DNA of 43,392 nucleotides from Bacteroidales bacterium (GCA_022482545.1 JAKVOZ010000016.1:1-43392); one strand, 5' to 3'. Positions 7,590 to 16,934 are shown, counted from the stretch's first letter. Notes: generated from the sequence alone by a model not told the origin. Numbers and translations: made by a program.

Positions 7590-7623
7590 TCAAGATTTAT
7601 ATTATTTATTAATAATAAATTAC

Positions 7624-7631
7624 TATCTTTG
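7624..7631 (+). promoter_or_regulatory. -7 box for the small membrane protein at 7647
   Basis: TATCTTTG, 15 bases before the ATG at 7647. It excludes the in-frame ATG further upstream near 7566, which lies before the promoter and inside the direct repeat. Confidence 0.6.
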
Positions 7632-7646
7632 TGGCCAAATATATAT

Positions 7647-7835
7647 ATGATAATTATGATAGAGAATGAAGAAAAAGAGAAAAAAGAGAAAAAGAAAGAA
7701 GATACAAAAGACACAATATGGGGAATAATAATATTAATAGTTATAGTAGGTATTATCTTTCTAATAATAAGATATGGCTTTGCAATAATATTAGCAATAG
7801 GTATAATATTAGCTCTTTTAACAGGAGCATTATAA
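7647..7835 (+). CDS. Small charged-then-hydrophobic membrane protein
   Basis: A 62-residue protein: a highly charged N-terminus (residues 4-20, rich in E and K, starting MIENEEKEKK) followed by one long or two short membrane helices (IIILIVIVGIIFLIIRYGF and AIILAIGIILALL). It has no recognised family. The start at 7647 (or 7656) is preferred because a good -7 box lies just upstream. Its stop is 2 bases from the stop of the convergent OmpA-like gene. The charged segment would face the cytoplasm if the inside-positive rule holds. Confidence 0.55.
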   Translation: MIIMIENEEKEKKEKKKEDTKDTIWGIIILIVIVGIIFLIIRYGFAIILAIGIILALLTGAL

Positions 7836-7837
7836 AC

Positions 7838-9010
7838 TTATAGCGAAAGTATTTTAAATTCTACTCTTCTGTTTTTGGCTCTGCCTTCATCGGTTTTGTT
7901 GTCAGCAATAGGTTGTGTAGCACCAAAGCCTTTATATTTAAGACGGTTTTCTTTTATGCCGTTTTCAATAAGATAAGTATAGACTGCTTTGGCACGATTA
8001 AGAGAAAGATTCATATTATATTTGTCTTTACCTTTGTTGTCAGTGTGCCCAGATAATTCAATTTTCATATTAGGGTGAGTATTCAATATAGCCAAAAGAT
8101 TTTTTAATTCAACATAACTCTGTGGCAAAAGAACTGTCTTGTCAAAGTCAAAGAAAATATTTTCAAGTATTATCACTTCGCCAACAGAATATTTAGTTGT
8201 ATCTTGTTTTTTTGTTATAACAACATCACCATATTGCTGTTTTTCGCCACAAGTTAAACAATATAGTTCAACATCATCAACATAATAATAAGCACCAGGA
8301 AGAATATGAGTTAAATATGAATAATCATTAACATTACTTTGTTCAGCAGGGTAGAAGTTGCCGATAGTAAGAAACTTTTCTCCTCCTTGCGCAATAAAAT
8401 CTCCTTCTACTTTCTGCCATGATTCAACATCAGATAACACTCTATTATAAGGATTAACTACTTGTGGTTTGAGATAAGTAGAAAGATTTTGCTTTATTCC
8501 ATTATCATGTATAGTAATATTGTTCATTGTAAGCATCTGCCTAGTTGTGTCTTGTATTCGTTTTTGAGTAAATAAACCACCAATTGTTGCTACTGCCGAA
8601 GGTGAATATTCGCTTAAACTAACCCAAAAACTTAAATGATATTTCTCTCCTTTAATAAGTTTGTCTTTTAGTTCTGTTTGAAGATATTCCCTATAATCTG
8701 TTAATGAAGTATATATTCCAACCATACTTTCTCCTGAATGTGGCATTTGAATACCAAGTTTATTTTTTGGTACTCTGCATTGTCTTCCTCCACAATTGTT
8801 ATAATAATCTGATGAGCCTCCTGTTGGTTGCCACCATGCAACAACTTCTCCCATATAACCATAAGGATCTATTCTTTGAGGACAAGATATATGTTCTTCA
8901 AACGATGGATTAAAGATTAGATTGCTATCATTATCTATTTGAGCAGAAGTGTTGTTGTTGCTAATAAACAATAATATAACTATGGTTAATATGTATCTTT
9001 TTGTTTTCAT
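7838..9010 (-). CDS. OmpA-family outer-membrane protein
   Basis: A 390-residue protein with a signal peptide (about residues 1-24, ending NTSAQ). A beta-sandwich region of about 230 residues follows (NLIFNPSFEEHISCPQRIDP, FWVSLSEYSPSA, YYVDDVELYCL), resembling carbohydrate-binding-like jelly-roll domains. The C-terminal OmpA peptidoglycan-binding domain runs from about residue 285 (FDFDKTVLLPQSY, LSGHTDNKGKDKYNMNLS, NRAKAVYTYL, GRAKNRRVEF). It probably ties the outer membrane to peptidoglycan. It is the last gene of the minus-strand operon, and its ATG overlaps the miaA stop by 4 bases, suggesting translational coupling. Confidence 0.85.
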   Translation of the reverse strand: MKTKRYILTIVILLFISNNNTSAQIDNDSNLIFNPSFEEHISCPQRIDPYGYMGEVVAWWQPTGGSSDYYNNCGGRQCRVPKNKLGIQMPHSGESMVGIYTSLTDYREYLQTELKDKLIKGEKYHLSFWVSLSEYSPSAVATIGGLFTQKRIQDTTRQMLTMNNITIHDNGIKQNLSTYLKPQVVNPYNRVLSDVESWQKVEGDFIAQGGEKFLTIGNFYPAEQSNVNDYSYLTHILPGAYYYVDDVELYCLTCGEKQQYGDVVITKKQDTTKYSVGEVIILENIFFDFDKTVLLPQSYVELKNLLAILNTHPNMKIELSGHTDNKGKDKYNMNLSLNRAKAVYTYLIENGIKENRLKYKGFGATQPIADNKTDEGRAKNRRVEFKILSL

Positions 9011-9897
9011 ATGTAGTCTATTATATCAATATCTTTATTACTAAGATTAAACCAAAGAGTATTTGTATTCTTCTTAAAATATGTCATCTGCCGTTTAGCA
9101 AATTGACGTGTGTGAATTTTAATTTGTTCTATTGCTTCTTCTAAACTAATCTTATTATCAAAACAATCAAACAACTCCTTGTACCCAACAGTATTTAAAG
9201 CATTCAAATCTTTATATTTATATAATGATTTTGCTTCCTCAATCAATCCACAATCAATCATTATATCAACTCTTTTATTAATTCTTTCAATGAGTTCATC
9301 TCTGTTTCTTTCAATACCTATTGTCTTTATACTAAAATCTCTTTCAATAGGTTTCATTTTTCTAAAATAACTATAAGGACGATTGCTTACTCGTATTACT
9401 TCTAATGCTCTTATTAATCTTCTTGGATTTTTTGTATCAACAATATCATAATAATCTTTATCTTTTTCTTCAAGTTCTTTTTGTAATGGAATAATACCTT
9501 GATGTTTGTATATATTGTTTAACTCTTGTCGTACTTCAATAGGAATATCCGGCAAATAATCTATACCTTTTCTTATAGCATCAACATAAAGACCACTGCC
9601 ACCACAAAGAATAAGTGAATCATATTTTTGAAATAGATTATTAATAATTTGCATGCCTTCTTTTTCATAGCGAGCAACATTATAATCATAAAAAATACTC
9701 CACGAAGCAATAAGATGATGCTTTGCTTTTTTAAGTTCTTCTACACTTGGACGAGCAACTCCGATATTCATCTGTTGAAATATTTGACGAGAATCTGCTG
9801 AAACAATCTCTGTTTTAAGTTTATTGGCAAGATTAATTGCAGATTCTGTTTTTCCAACAGCAGTAGGTCCAACAATAATATAAAGAATCTTATTCAT
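9007..9897 (-). CDS. miaA: tRNA dimethylallyltransferase
   Basis: A 296-residue cytoplasmic enzyme that adds a dimethylallyl group from DMAPP to N6 of A37 in tRNAs that read codons starting with U. The P-loop GPTAVGKTESAINLA is at residues 9-23. SADSRQIFQQMNIGVARP carries the substrate-binding DSRQ, followed by HHLIASW, YDIVDTKNPRRLIRALEV and a C-terminal QFAKRQMTYFKK, all typical MiaA motifs. The length is normal. It overlaps the upstream cca-like gene by 8 bases and the downstream OmpA gene by 4. Confidence 0.95.
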   Translation of the reverse strand: MNKILYIIVGPTAVGKTESAINLANKLKTEIVSADSRQIFQQMNIGVARPSVEELKKAKHHLIASWSIFYDYNVARYEKEGMQIINNLFQKYDSLILCGGSGLYVDAIRKGIDYLPDIPIEVRQELNNIYKHQGIIPLQKELEEKDKDYYDIVDTKNPRRLIRALEVIRVSNRPYSYFRKMKPIERDFSIKTIGIERNRDELIERINKRVDIMIDCGLIEEAKSLYKYKDLNALNTVGYKELFDCFDNKISLEEAIEQIKIHTRQFAKRQMTYFKKNTNTLWFNLSNKDIDIIDYI

Positions 9898-11320
9898 TTT
9901 TCTTTTTTAATCCTAATGCTTTCGCTTGTTCATACAAGAAATCCAATGCTTTTTCTCTATCATTCTCTAATTCTCCATCAAGAATAGCATCTTTTATTTT
10001 GTCTTTTAATATTCCAACTTGTATGCAAGGAGAAAGACCATATATCTCCATTATATCTTCTCCTGTTACAGGTACTTTAAAATTGCGTATCTTATCTTTC
10101 TCTTCAATCTCAATCATTTTTTGCTTAACAATAGCAAGATTTTTAATATATTGTTGCTTTTTGAGCATATTCTTTGATGTTATATCGCTATGACAAAGAA
10201 TCATCAAATCATCTACATCATCTCCTGCCTCAAACAAAAATCTTCTAACAGCAGAATCTGTTACTTCATCTTCAACCAAAGCAATAGGGCGTAAATGAAG
10301 AAAGACAAGTTTTTGAACATATTTCATACTATCATTAAGCGGTAGTTTAAATCTGCGAAAAATATGAACAACCATCTTACTCCCTTTTACTTCATGACCA
10401 TGAAAAGTAAAACCAAGTCTTGAATCATATCTCTTTGTTAATGGTTTTGCAATATCATGCAAGATAGCAGCCCAGCGAAGGAACAATTTATTGCTTTGCT
10501 TACTAACGTTGTCAAGAACTTCAAGCGTATGTTTAAAATTATCTTTATGTGTTCTTTCTCCAACGCTTTCAACACCTTTCAAAGCAACAATTTCCGGAAA
10601 AATAATTTCTAATAATCCACATTTATCTAATAAACGAAAAGCATCAGAAGGATGAGAAGAAAGAATCATTTTATTCAATTCTTCGGTTATTCTTTCTTGT
10701 GATATAATCTTTATTCTTTCTTTGTTTCTTGTTATAGCATCAAATGTTGAAGGAAGAATAGAAAAATCTAATTGACAGGCAAATCTAATACAACGAAGCA
10801 TACGAAGAGGGTCGTCAGAAAAAGTAATATCACTATCAAGAGGAGTACGAATTATTTGTCTTTTAATATCATTAACTCCATCAAAAGGGTCAAGTAGAAG
10901 TCCAAAAGTTTTCTCATTAAGTGATATTGCCATAGCGTTTATTGTGAAATCTCTACGGTTTTGATCATCTTCTAATGTTCCATCTTCTACTATTGGTTTG
11001 CGAGAATCCTTACGATAAGATTCTTTTCTTGCTCCAACAAACTCAATCTGCCAAAGTTTATCATCAATAGTATAATGTATCATTGCTGTGCCAAAGTTTT
11101 TGAATACTGTTACTTTGGTTTTATGTGGAATAACGCTGGCAATGTTTTGAGCAAGTTCAATACCACTTCCAATAGTTACTATATCAATATCAGTACTTTT
11201 TCTCCCCATTATGCTATCTCTAACAAAACCACCAACAACATAAGTTTCCAAATTCATACTATCGGCAACATTACCTATTATTCTAAAAATATCATTATCT
11301 ATTTTGTCTTCTAAATTCAT
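9890..11320 (-). CDS. cca: CCA tRNA nucleotidyltransferase with HD domain
   Basis: A 476-residue class II nucleotidyltransferase that adds or repairs the 3' CCA of tRNAs. YVVGGFVRDSIMGRKSTDID at about residues 27-46 holds the polymerase-beta-type metal site (the DxD pair). NRRDFTINAMAISL and DDPLRMLRCIRFACQL are the template-binding regions. An HD domain follows (RWAAILHDIAKPLTKR, FHGHEVKGSKM), as in the long Bacteroidota form. It could instead act as an A-adding or poly(A) enzyme, but no second such gene is seen here. It is in an operon with miaA (8-base overlap). Confidence 0.9.
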   Translation of the reverse strand: MNLEDKIDNDIFRIIGNVADSMNLETYVVGGFVRDSIMGRKSTDIDIVTIGSGIELAQNIASVIPHKTKVTVFKNFGTAMIHYTIDDKLWQIEFVGARKESYRKDSRKPIVEDGTLEDDQNRRDFTINAMAISLNEKTFGLLLDPFDGVNDIKRQIIRTPLDSDITFSDDPLRMLRCIRFACQLDFSILPSTFDAITRNKERIKIISQERITEELNKMILSSHPSDAFRLLDKCGLLEIIFPEIVALKGVESVGERTHKDNFKHTLEVLDNVSKQSNKLFLRWAAILHDIAKPLTKRYDSRLGFTFHGHEVKGSKMVVHIFRRFKLPLNDSMKYVQKLVFLHLRPIALVEDEVTDSAVRRFLFEAGDDVDDLMILCHSDITSKNMLKKQQYIKNLAIVKQKMIEIEEKDKIRNFKVPVTGEDIMEIYGLSPCIQVGILKDKIKDAILDGELENDREKALDFLYEQAKALGLKKKNE

Positions 11321-11351
11321 CGTTATTTTTTGTTTGTTTTATCTTCTACGT

Positions 11352-13442
11352 CTAAATTCTTCCCCAATATTTTCTTAAAAACCATTCTCCGCCCAATGAT
11401 AATGCAATCAACAACCAATACCACCATAAAGATATGAATTTTTTATTTACTATTGTTTGATGAATTATTGGTTTAATTGTTTCATTGTTATTTATCATTT
11501 GTTCTAATGAGAGAATATTTTGAGGATAAATCATTTTAGCAGATGTTTTACTTGCTATTGTAAATAAATCATTGTGATTAGCAACAAGGTTTTCTTGTTC
11601 AAGTGAAACACTATTAACCACAAAACGCCCTTTAACAACATAAGATTTTTTACCAAGAGTTGTTGTTGCTTGATAAACATATTCTCCTTGAGGAAAAGCA
11701 CCAACATTAAGATAATAAGCATTAGATGTTTTTCCAAAAACAAAATGATATGCAGATGTTTTGCTATTAATATTTAAACTAACATCAGGAGTATTTACTA
11801 ATTCATAATTATCATTATAAAGTTCTGCCTGAAATGTTATTGGTTCATTTTGATTATAAATATCTTTGCATTCAACACGAAAACGATTTTTATCTGTTTT
11901 GTTTGAAACAAGTTGAATAGTCTTTGAAATTATTTCATCAACTTCATCAAAAGATTGATTAATAAGATAGTTCTGTAATCTCCATTTCCATATATTTTCT
12001 CCTGCAATAATCCCTATCTTACTATCTCCATTATTATTGAAAGCAATCAATGGATAAGACGTTGAAACACTACCTATTTTTTGATAAAAAAGTGTTTGTA
12101 ATGATGAAGAGGCAGTATATTTTCCAATAGGACACAAAAGAGGAGGAAGGTTCTTAATTATGTTTTCAGTGTTAGGAGTTAGAGTAAACATTGAAAAGTT
12201 GTTATTATATATTGCTTGTGTTTGATTATTAGATGAAGAATAGGCATTTATTGTTAATCCTGTTTGCAAACTATTAAAATATGCAAAATTTGTTGATTGT
12301 CCAACGATAAACAATGATGATATACCTTTATTTAATATATTTTTTATAATATTTACATCAAAACTATTCGTTGGAAGATTATGAAAAATGACCATACTAT
12401 AATCATTAACATTATTTTTTATATTAGAAATCATTTGAAAATCGCAAGTATAGTTCTTACTTTTATTCATAACACTTCTTAATGCTGCAATATCTGGGTG
12501 CGGAGCAGAAGAAAGAATAAGTATTTTCTTTTTATTGTTTAAAACTTCAATAAAAATATCTTTCTTATTATTAAACACATTACTTTCTTTTCCTATTGAA
12601 GAAACATAGAATGATATTTTTTCTATACCGCTTTTATGACTTGATGCTTTTATTGGTACTGTTGTTGAATATTCATCACCACTAACTGTAAAATGTTTAA
12701 GCATAGTTGTTTTACCATCTTTAACCATATATATAGAAGCATTACTTCCGTTTGCTTTTAGAGCAGAAACAGTAACTTCAAGAGGATATTCATCATCAAT
12801 AAAAGTTATCTTATTATATTGTACATCTGTTATAGCAATATCTTTTCGTATTGTGGTGTCGCCCATGGCAACTGTGTATATAGGACACTTAATATTTTCA
12901 CAAACATTAAGAGGATTGTCTCCGCTATTAGTTATTCCATCACTTGCAAGTACAATAGCAGATAAATTTTCATTAGAATAGTTCTCATTAACGTAATCAA
13001 ACATTGACCCTATGTTAGTTGCAAAATCTTTAAACTTAGAAGATTGTTTGAAAGACTTATCTTCTTTTAATGCAGTAGCGACAGAACCAAAATTTAAACG
13101 GACAACATTATATTTATCTTGCAATTTATCACAAAGTTTATCAAGATTTTGCAGATAAGTGTTTTTGTAGTATGATGAATCTTTGGTTAAACCAAGAGAA
13201 AGCGTGTTGTCTTGGGCAATAATTATTGTTGGTTTTTCAATATCTTTGTGCTTAATATGTTTTACGGGAGAAAGAAATAAAAATAACAGCAAAAACAGAG
13301 CAATAAAACGAAGAGTTAATAAAATATTTCGTTGTTTTAGTGAAAAAAAAGGCTGTTTTTTCCAAAGGTATTGAAAATACGTTCCACCAAAGGCAAGAGC
13401 AAGTATTATAGGTAAAAACCAAAGTGAATATTCTGTAAACAT
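11352..13442 (-). CDS. Large membrane-anchored protein with a vWA-like domain
   Basis: A 696-residue protein with N-terminal helices at about residues 5-27 (SLWFLPIILALAFGGTYF) and 39-60 (ending ALFLLLFLFLSP). A periplasmic region with a von Willebrand A-like start follows (PTIIIAQDNTLSLGLTKDSS; AIVLASDGITNSGDNPLN). Beta-rich domains and a glutamine-amidotransferase-like segment (KKILILSSAPHPDIAALRSV) come next, then a C-terminal helix ending ALSLGGEWFLRKYWGRI. This layout is common among uncharacterised Bacteroidota proteins. Function is unknown. It starts 3 bases after the DnaJ gene and is 31 bases from cca. Codons near residues 33-46 coincide with a copy of the 21-base repeat. Confidence 0.8.
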   Translation of the reverse strand: MFTEYSLWFLPIILALAFGGTYFQYLWKKQPFFSLKQRNILLTLRFIALFLLLFLFLSPVKHIKHKDIEKPTIIIAQDNTLSLGLTKDSSYYKNTYLQNLDKLCDKLQDKYNVVRLNFGSVATALKEDKSFKQSSKFKDFATNIGSMFDYVNENYSNENLSAIVLASDGITNSGDNPLNVCENIKCPIYTVAMGDTTIRKDIAITDVQYNKITFIDDEYPLEVTVSALKANGSNASIYMVKDGKTTMLKHFTVSGDEYSTTVPIKASSHKSGIEKISFYVSSIGKESNVFNNKKDIFIEVLNNKKKILILSSAPHPDIAALRSVMNKSKNYTCDFQMISNIKNNVNDYSMVIFHNLPTNSFDVNIIKNILNKGISSLFIVGQSTNFAYFNSLQTGLTINAYSSSNNQTQAIYNNNFSMFTLTPNTENIIKNLPPLLCPIGKYTASSSLQTLFYQKIGSVSTSYPLIAFNNNGDSKIGIIAGENIWKWRLQNYLINQSFDEVDEIISKTIQLVSNKTDKNRFRVECKDIYNQNEPITFQAELYNDNYELVNTPDVSLNINSKTSAYHFVFGKTSNAYYLNVGAFPQGEYVYQATTTLGKKSYVVKGRFVVNSVSLEQENLVANHNDLFTIASKTSAKMIYPQNILSLEQMINNNETIKPIIHQTIVNKKFISLWWYWLLIALSLGGEWFLRKYWGRI
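13304..13345 (+). repeat. Two units of the 21-base repeat inside a coding region
   Basis: Unit 1 at 13304 reads TAAAACGAAGAGTTAAT, then AAAA, and shares 17 exact bases with the intergenic unit at 23465. Unit 2 at 13325 reads TATTTCGTTGTTTTAGTGAA and differs in two bases from the unit at 20102. The 42 bases equal 14 codons of the overlapping minus-strand gene. Confidence 0.6.
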
Positions 13443-13445
13443 TTT

Positions 13446-14159
13446 TTAACTAAAATTTCTTTCTTTTTTAATGGATTCATATGCTAAGTTAATCTCTTGA
13501 AACTTTTGTGTAGCAATTTGTTGTGCTTTTTCACCAAGAGATGCAACTCTATCTGGATGATACTTCAAACATAATCTTTTATATGCTTTCTTTATTTCAT
13601 CTTCACTTGCGTTTTTATCAACTTGAAGAATAACATAAGAAGAATCATTGTTTTTGTAGTACATCGCTTCTACTGTTTTGTAATCTTGTTCACTTATTCT
13701 CATCAAAGATGCAATTAATTCAATAGTCGCTTTTTCTTCCTTAGAACAATCGCCATCAGAAAGTGCTATACCATAAAGAGAATGTAGTAGTTGAACACGA
13801 GAAGCATAGTTTAGTGTGAAATTTATTTTTGAACATACTTGATTTAAGTCTATATCTTTTGATAAAAATTCTTTTAATAGTTCAATACGATTTTGTGTAT
13901 TTTCTTGTCCGAGATTATTATCAAGCCACAAACGAACAAAATCTAACTCACTTCTCATCACTTTGCCGTCAGCTTTCATAACCTTAGCAAACAATAGAAG
14001 AAAACTTATAACAAAATCACCTTGTTCTCTTGATACTCCATTATATTCTTTGTTTATTAAGCCATCAATAACACTTCCGATGCCATAACCTATTAATCCG
14101 CCAAATATTCCTCCACCAAGCAAAGCTCCAACAATTGTTGCAATCCATTTTATATGCAT
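13446..14159 (-). CDS. DjlA-like protein: TerB domain plus J-domain
   Basis: A 237-residue protein with an N-terminal glycine-rich membrane segment ([20 protein letters not shown]). A TerB-like helical domain spans about residues 45-165 ([40 protein letters not shown]), and a C-terminal J-domain follows from about 172 ([20 protein letters not shown], then LKYHPDRV with the HPD that stimulates DnaK). The order matches DjlA, a membrane-bound DnaK co-chaperone. It is the first gene of the minus-strand operon that runs to 7838, with its own -7 box. Confidence 0.85.
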   Translation of the reverse strand: MHIKWIATIVGALLGGGIFGGLIGYGIGSVIDGLINKEYNGVSREQGDFVISFLLLFAKVMKADGKVMRSELDFVRLWLDNNLGQENTQNRIELLKEFLSKDIDLNQVCSKINFTLNYASRVQLLHSLYGIALSDGDCSKEEKATIELIASLMRISEQDYKTVEAMYYKNNDSSYVILQVDKNASEDEIKKAYKRLCLKYHPDRVASLGEKAQQIATQKFQEINLAYESIKKERNFS

Positions 14160-14193
14160 ATCCTATTTTATTTTTTTCTTTATTTATTCTTTG

Positions 14194-14229
14194 CAAAGAT
14201 ACAACTTTCATTAAAAAAACTTATCTTTG
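14194..14229. promoter_or_regulatory. Divergent promoter pair
   Basis: The minus strand has TATCTTTG at 14201-14194 for the DjlA operon, and the plus strand has TATCTTTG at 14222-14229 for the ZIP gene. The two boxes are back to back, 20 bases apart, so binding at one may affect the other. Confidence 0.6.
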
Positions 14230-14260
14230 CAAAAAGAAATTAATTTAAAAAACTTTGTAG

Positions 14261-14950
14261 ATGATAATTCTCTCATATTTTTTACTATTTGTAACTGCTA
14301 TAATAAGTGGATATTTTGTAATACTTTTTCGTAAGAATGAAAGAATAATAAAAGGCATAGAAGTTTTTGGAGGTGCTTTTTTGTTAGCAGTATGTTTTTT
14401 AGATTTATTACCTAATATTTATTTAACAATTAATCCAAATATTGATGCCAATAAAGCTATTATTATAGGTATTTTCGTACTTGCTGGCTTTTTCTTGCAA
14501 CTTATTTTAGAGTTTATGCCTCAAAATAAAAGCAAAAAAAGTAGTGCATTACTTCTTTTGATAGGTGTTTCTATTCATGCTTTCTTTGAAGGATTTGCTT
14601 TGGTGATAAACAATAAGTTAAACACATTACTTTTCTTTGGTGTCATTATTCATAATATTCCAATATCAATCATTCTCATTAATTCTTTCTTATCATTAAA
14701 GATAAGCAAATCAAAATCTTTTATCTTGTTGAGTTTGTTTGCAATCATGGGAATATTAGGTTCAATAATTAATAATATTATACCTATCTTTTCTCAATAT
14801 AGTGAATATATCTTAGCATTTGTTGTTGGTATTCTTTTGCATGTTGGAGTATCTATTTTGTTTGATGGCAAGGAAGATAAGAAATATAATTTTTTAAGAC
14901 TAATCATCGTTATTAGTGCATTCATTATTGTAGCATTGATGCCAAAATAG
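14261..14950 (+). CDS. ZIP-family metal transporter
   Basis: A 229-residue inner-membrane protein with about seven or eight helices. The metal-binding motifs of the ZIP family are visible: GVSIHAFFEGFALVINN (His and Glu of the HxFFEG pattern, about residues 105-121) and FGVIIHNIPISIILINS (the HNxP motif). A further HVGVSILFDG occurs near the end. It probably imports zinc or another divalent metal; which metal cannot be told. It has its own -7 box at 14222. The glycosyltransferase gene begins 9 bases after its stop, so the two are likely co-transcribed, though no functional link is obvious. Confidence 0.85.
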   Translation: MIILSYFLLFVTAIISGYFVILFRKNERIIKGIEVFGGAFLLAVCFLDLLPNIYLTINPNIDANKAIIIGIFVLAGFFLQLILEFMPQNKSKKSSALLLLIGVSIHAFFEGFALVINNKLNTLLFFGVIIHNIPISIILINSFLSLKISKSKSFILLSLFAIMGILGSIINNIIPIFSQYSEYILAFVVGILLHVGVSILFDGKEDKKYNFLRLIIVISAFIIVALMPK

Positions 14951-14959
14951 AAAAAGAAG

Positions 14960-16909
14960 ATGAGATTATCAATAGTAATAGTTAATTATAATGTAGAGCA
15001 TTTCTTAGAACATTGTTTATATTCTGTTCAAAAAGCATTAAAGGATATAGATGCAGAAATGTTTGTTGTTGATAATAATTCTGTTGATGGTTCTATTGCT
15101 ATGATAAAAGATAAGTTTCCGCAAGTTAAACTAATAGAAAATAAAGAAAATGTTGGTTTTGCAAAAGCGAATAATCAAGCAATAAGAATTTCAAAAGGTG
15201 AATATGTCTTGCTTCTAAATCCAGATACTGTTGTTGAAGAAGATACTTTTGTTAAGTGTTTAGATTTTATGGATTCTCATCAAGATTGTGGTGGATTAGG
15301 AGTAAAGATGATTGATGGAAATGGTAAAATACTTAAAGAAAGTAAGCGTGGTTTTCCAACACCTTGGGTATGCTTTTGTAAGATGAGTGGTTTGATAAAG
15401 ATTTTTCCACATTCAAAACGTTATGCAGGCTATTATATGGGAGATATTTCATATAATCAAACACATCAAGTAGATATTCTTGCAGGAGCGTTTATGTTGA
15501 TCAGAAAAGTATGCTTAGATAAAGTAGGTTTGCTTGATGAAACGTTCTTTATGTATGGAGAAGATATTGACCTTTCTTATCGTATAACAAAAGGTGGATA
15601 CAAAAACTATTATTTTGCAGATACAAGAATAATACATTATAAAGGAGAATCAACAAAAAAAGGAAGTCTTAATTATGTTTATACGTTTTATAACGCTATG
15701 GACATATTTGCAAAGAAACATCTTTCAAAAAAACAGACTTTTTTCTTCTCACTAATTATAAAGATGGCTATTTGGTTGAGAGCATTTGTTGCTTTCTTTG
15801 CAAGAATATTCAAAAAAATACTTTTACCTCTAATAGATTTCATTGTTCTTTATGTTTGTTTTTATTTGTTAGAAAAGTTTTGGGCAACAACATATTGGAA
15901 CGATGTAGATTATTATCCAAAGCATTATCTTTATTTTGCTATTCCTTGCTACATTGTTATTCTTTTATTCTCAATCTATATAAGTGGAGGATACTCAAAG
16001 AAGTTTAAGCCAATGAAAATACTTTCCGGAGTGTTTTTTGGAATGATAACTTTGCTTGTTTTCTATTCTCTTATGCCTGCATCATTAAGATATTCTCGTG
16101 CGATGGTTCTTATGGGGTCAATAATGACGTTTTTCACACTTTTAATAGGCAGATATGTTCTTCATTTCATAAAAAAAGGTCATTGGACGATGGAAAATGA
16201 TGATGAAAATGCGTATGTTATTGTTGGAGACAAACAAGAGACACAACGAGTTACACAATTATTAAGGAATACTAATCTTAAACCAGAATTTATTGGGCTT
16301 GTATCTTGTCAAGAGAATGAAGACAGAAATTATTTTCTTGGTAACATTAATCAAATGGAAGATATTCTTAGGATATATAAAATAAATCAAGTTATTTTCT
16401 GCTCAAAAAATCTATCACAAAGCAAGATAATAAATATAATGAGCAAACTTTCAAAAACATCTGTTACCTTTACCATTGTTCCAGAAGTTGCTGATTTTAT
16501 TATTGGTAGTAATAATATAAACACTCCAACAGATATTTATGTGATGAATGTCAATAATATCAATAGTGAAGACAATCGTAGAAAGAAACGTTTGTTTGAT
16601 TTCACTACATCATTAGTTTTGCTTATTGCTACACCAATATTAATATTTATAGAGAAGAAACCTTTTCGGGCAATAAAGAACAATTTTCTTGTTTTGTTAT
16701 CAATCAAGACTTATGTTGGCTACAACGATAAAGATGATAATATGAAAGAATTGCCACAACTCAAAAAATCAGTATTTTCAACACAAAACAATATAAAAAA
16801 CATTACATTAGATAATCAAACACTTCACCGTTTAAATCTTATCTATGCTCGCAATTATTCATTTCTAACAGATTTGGATATCGTCATTAAAAATCTTAGA
16901 AACATATAA
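14960..16909 (+). CDS. Family 2 glycosyltransferase fused to a degenerate sugar-phosphotransferase-like domain
   Basis: A 649-residue, two-part protein. Residues 1-240 are a GT2 catalytic domain of the rhamnosyltransferase type (LSIVIVNYNVEHFLEHCLYS, VVDNNSVDGS, ENVGFAKANNQAI, LLLNPDTVVEED, MYGEDIDLSYRI). After residue 275 come about four membrane helices and a Rossmann-like region (AYVIVGDKQETQRV), the N-terminal plan of polyprenyl-phosphate glycosylphosphotransferases. The C-terminus has KKRLFDFTTSLVLLIATPIL like those enzymes but lacks the catalytic PGP and KFRSM segments; only VGY and ELPQL remnants and a family-like tail (LIYARNYSFLTDLDIV) remain. The GT2 part probably transfers a sugar in surface polysaccharide synthesis. 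Confidence 0.85.
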   Translation: MRLSIVIVNYNVEHFLEHCLYSVQKALKDIDAEMFVVDNNSVDGSIAMIKDKFPQVKLIENKENVGFAKANNQAIRISKGEYVLLLNPDTVVEEDTFVKCLDFMDSHQDCGGLGVKMIDGNGKILKESKRGFPTPWVCFCKMSGLIKIFPHSKRYAGYYMGDISYNQTHQVDILAGAFMLIRKVCLDKVGLLDETFFMYGEDIDLSYRITKGGYKNYYFADTRIIHYKGESTKKGSLNYVYTFYNAMDIFAKKHLSKKQTFFFSLIIKMAIWLRAFVAFFARIFKKILLPLIDFIVLYVCFYLLEKFWATTYWNDVDYYPKHYLYFAIPCYIVILLFSIYISGGYSKKFKPMKILSGVFFGMITLLVFYSLMPASLRYSRAMVLMGSIMTFFTLLIGRYVLHFIKKGHWTMENDDENAYVIVGDKQETQRVTQLLRNTNLKPEFIGLVSCQENEDRNYFLGNINQMEDILRIYKINQVIFCSKNLSQSKIINIMSKLSKTSVTFTIVPEVADFIIGSNNINTPTDIYVMNVNNINSEDNRRKKRLFDFTTSLVLLIATPILIFIEKKPFRAIKNNFLVLLSIKTYVGYNDKDDNMKELPQLKKSVFSTQNNIKNITLDNQTLHRLNLIYARNYSFLTDLDIVIKNLRNI

Positions 16910-16934
16910 ACATTAAAAAAAATTTAAGTTTTTC

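Noticed and set aside
7566-7646. Longer form of the small membrane protein from 7566
   Set aside because: The extra part lies upstream of the -7 box at 7624 and in the direct repeat.
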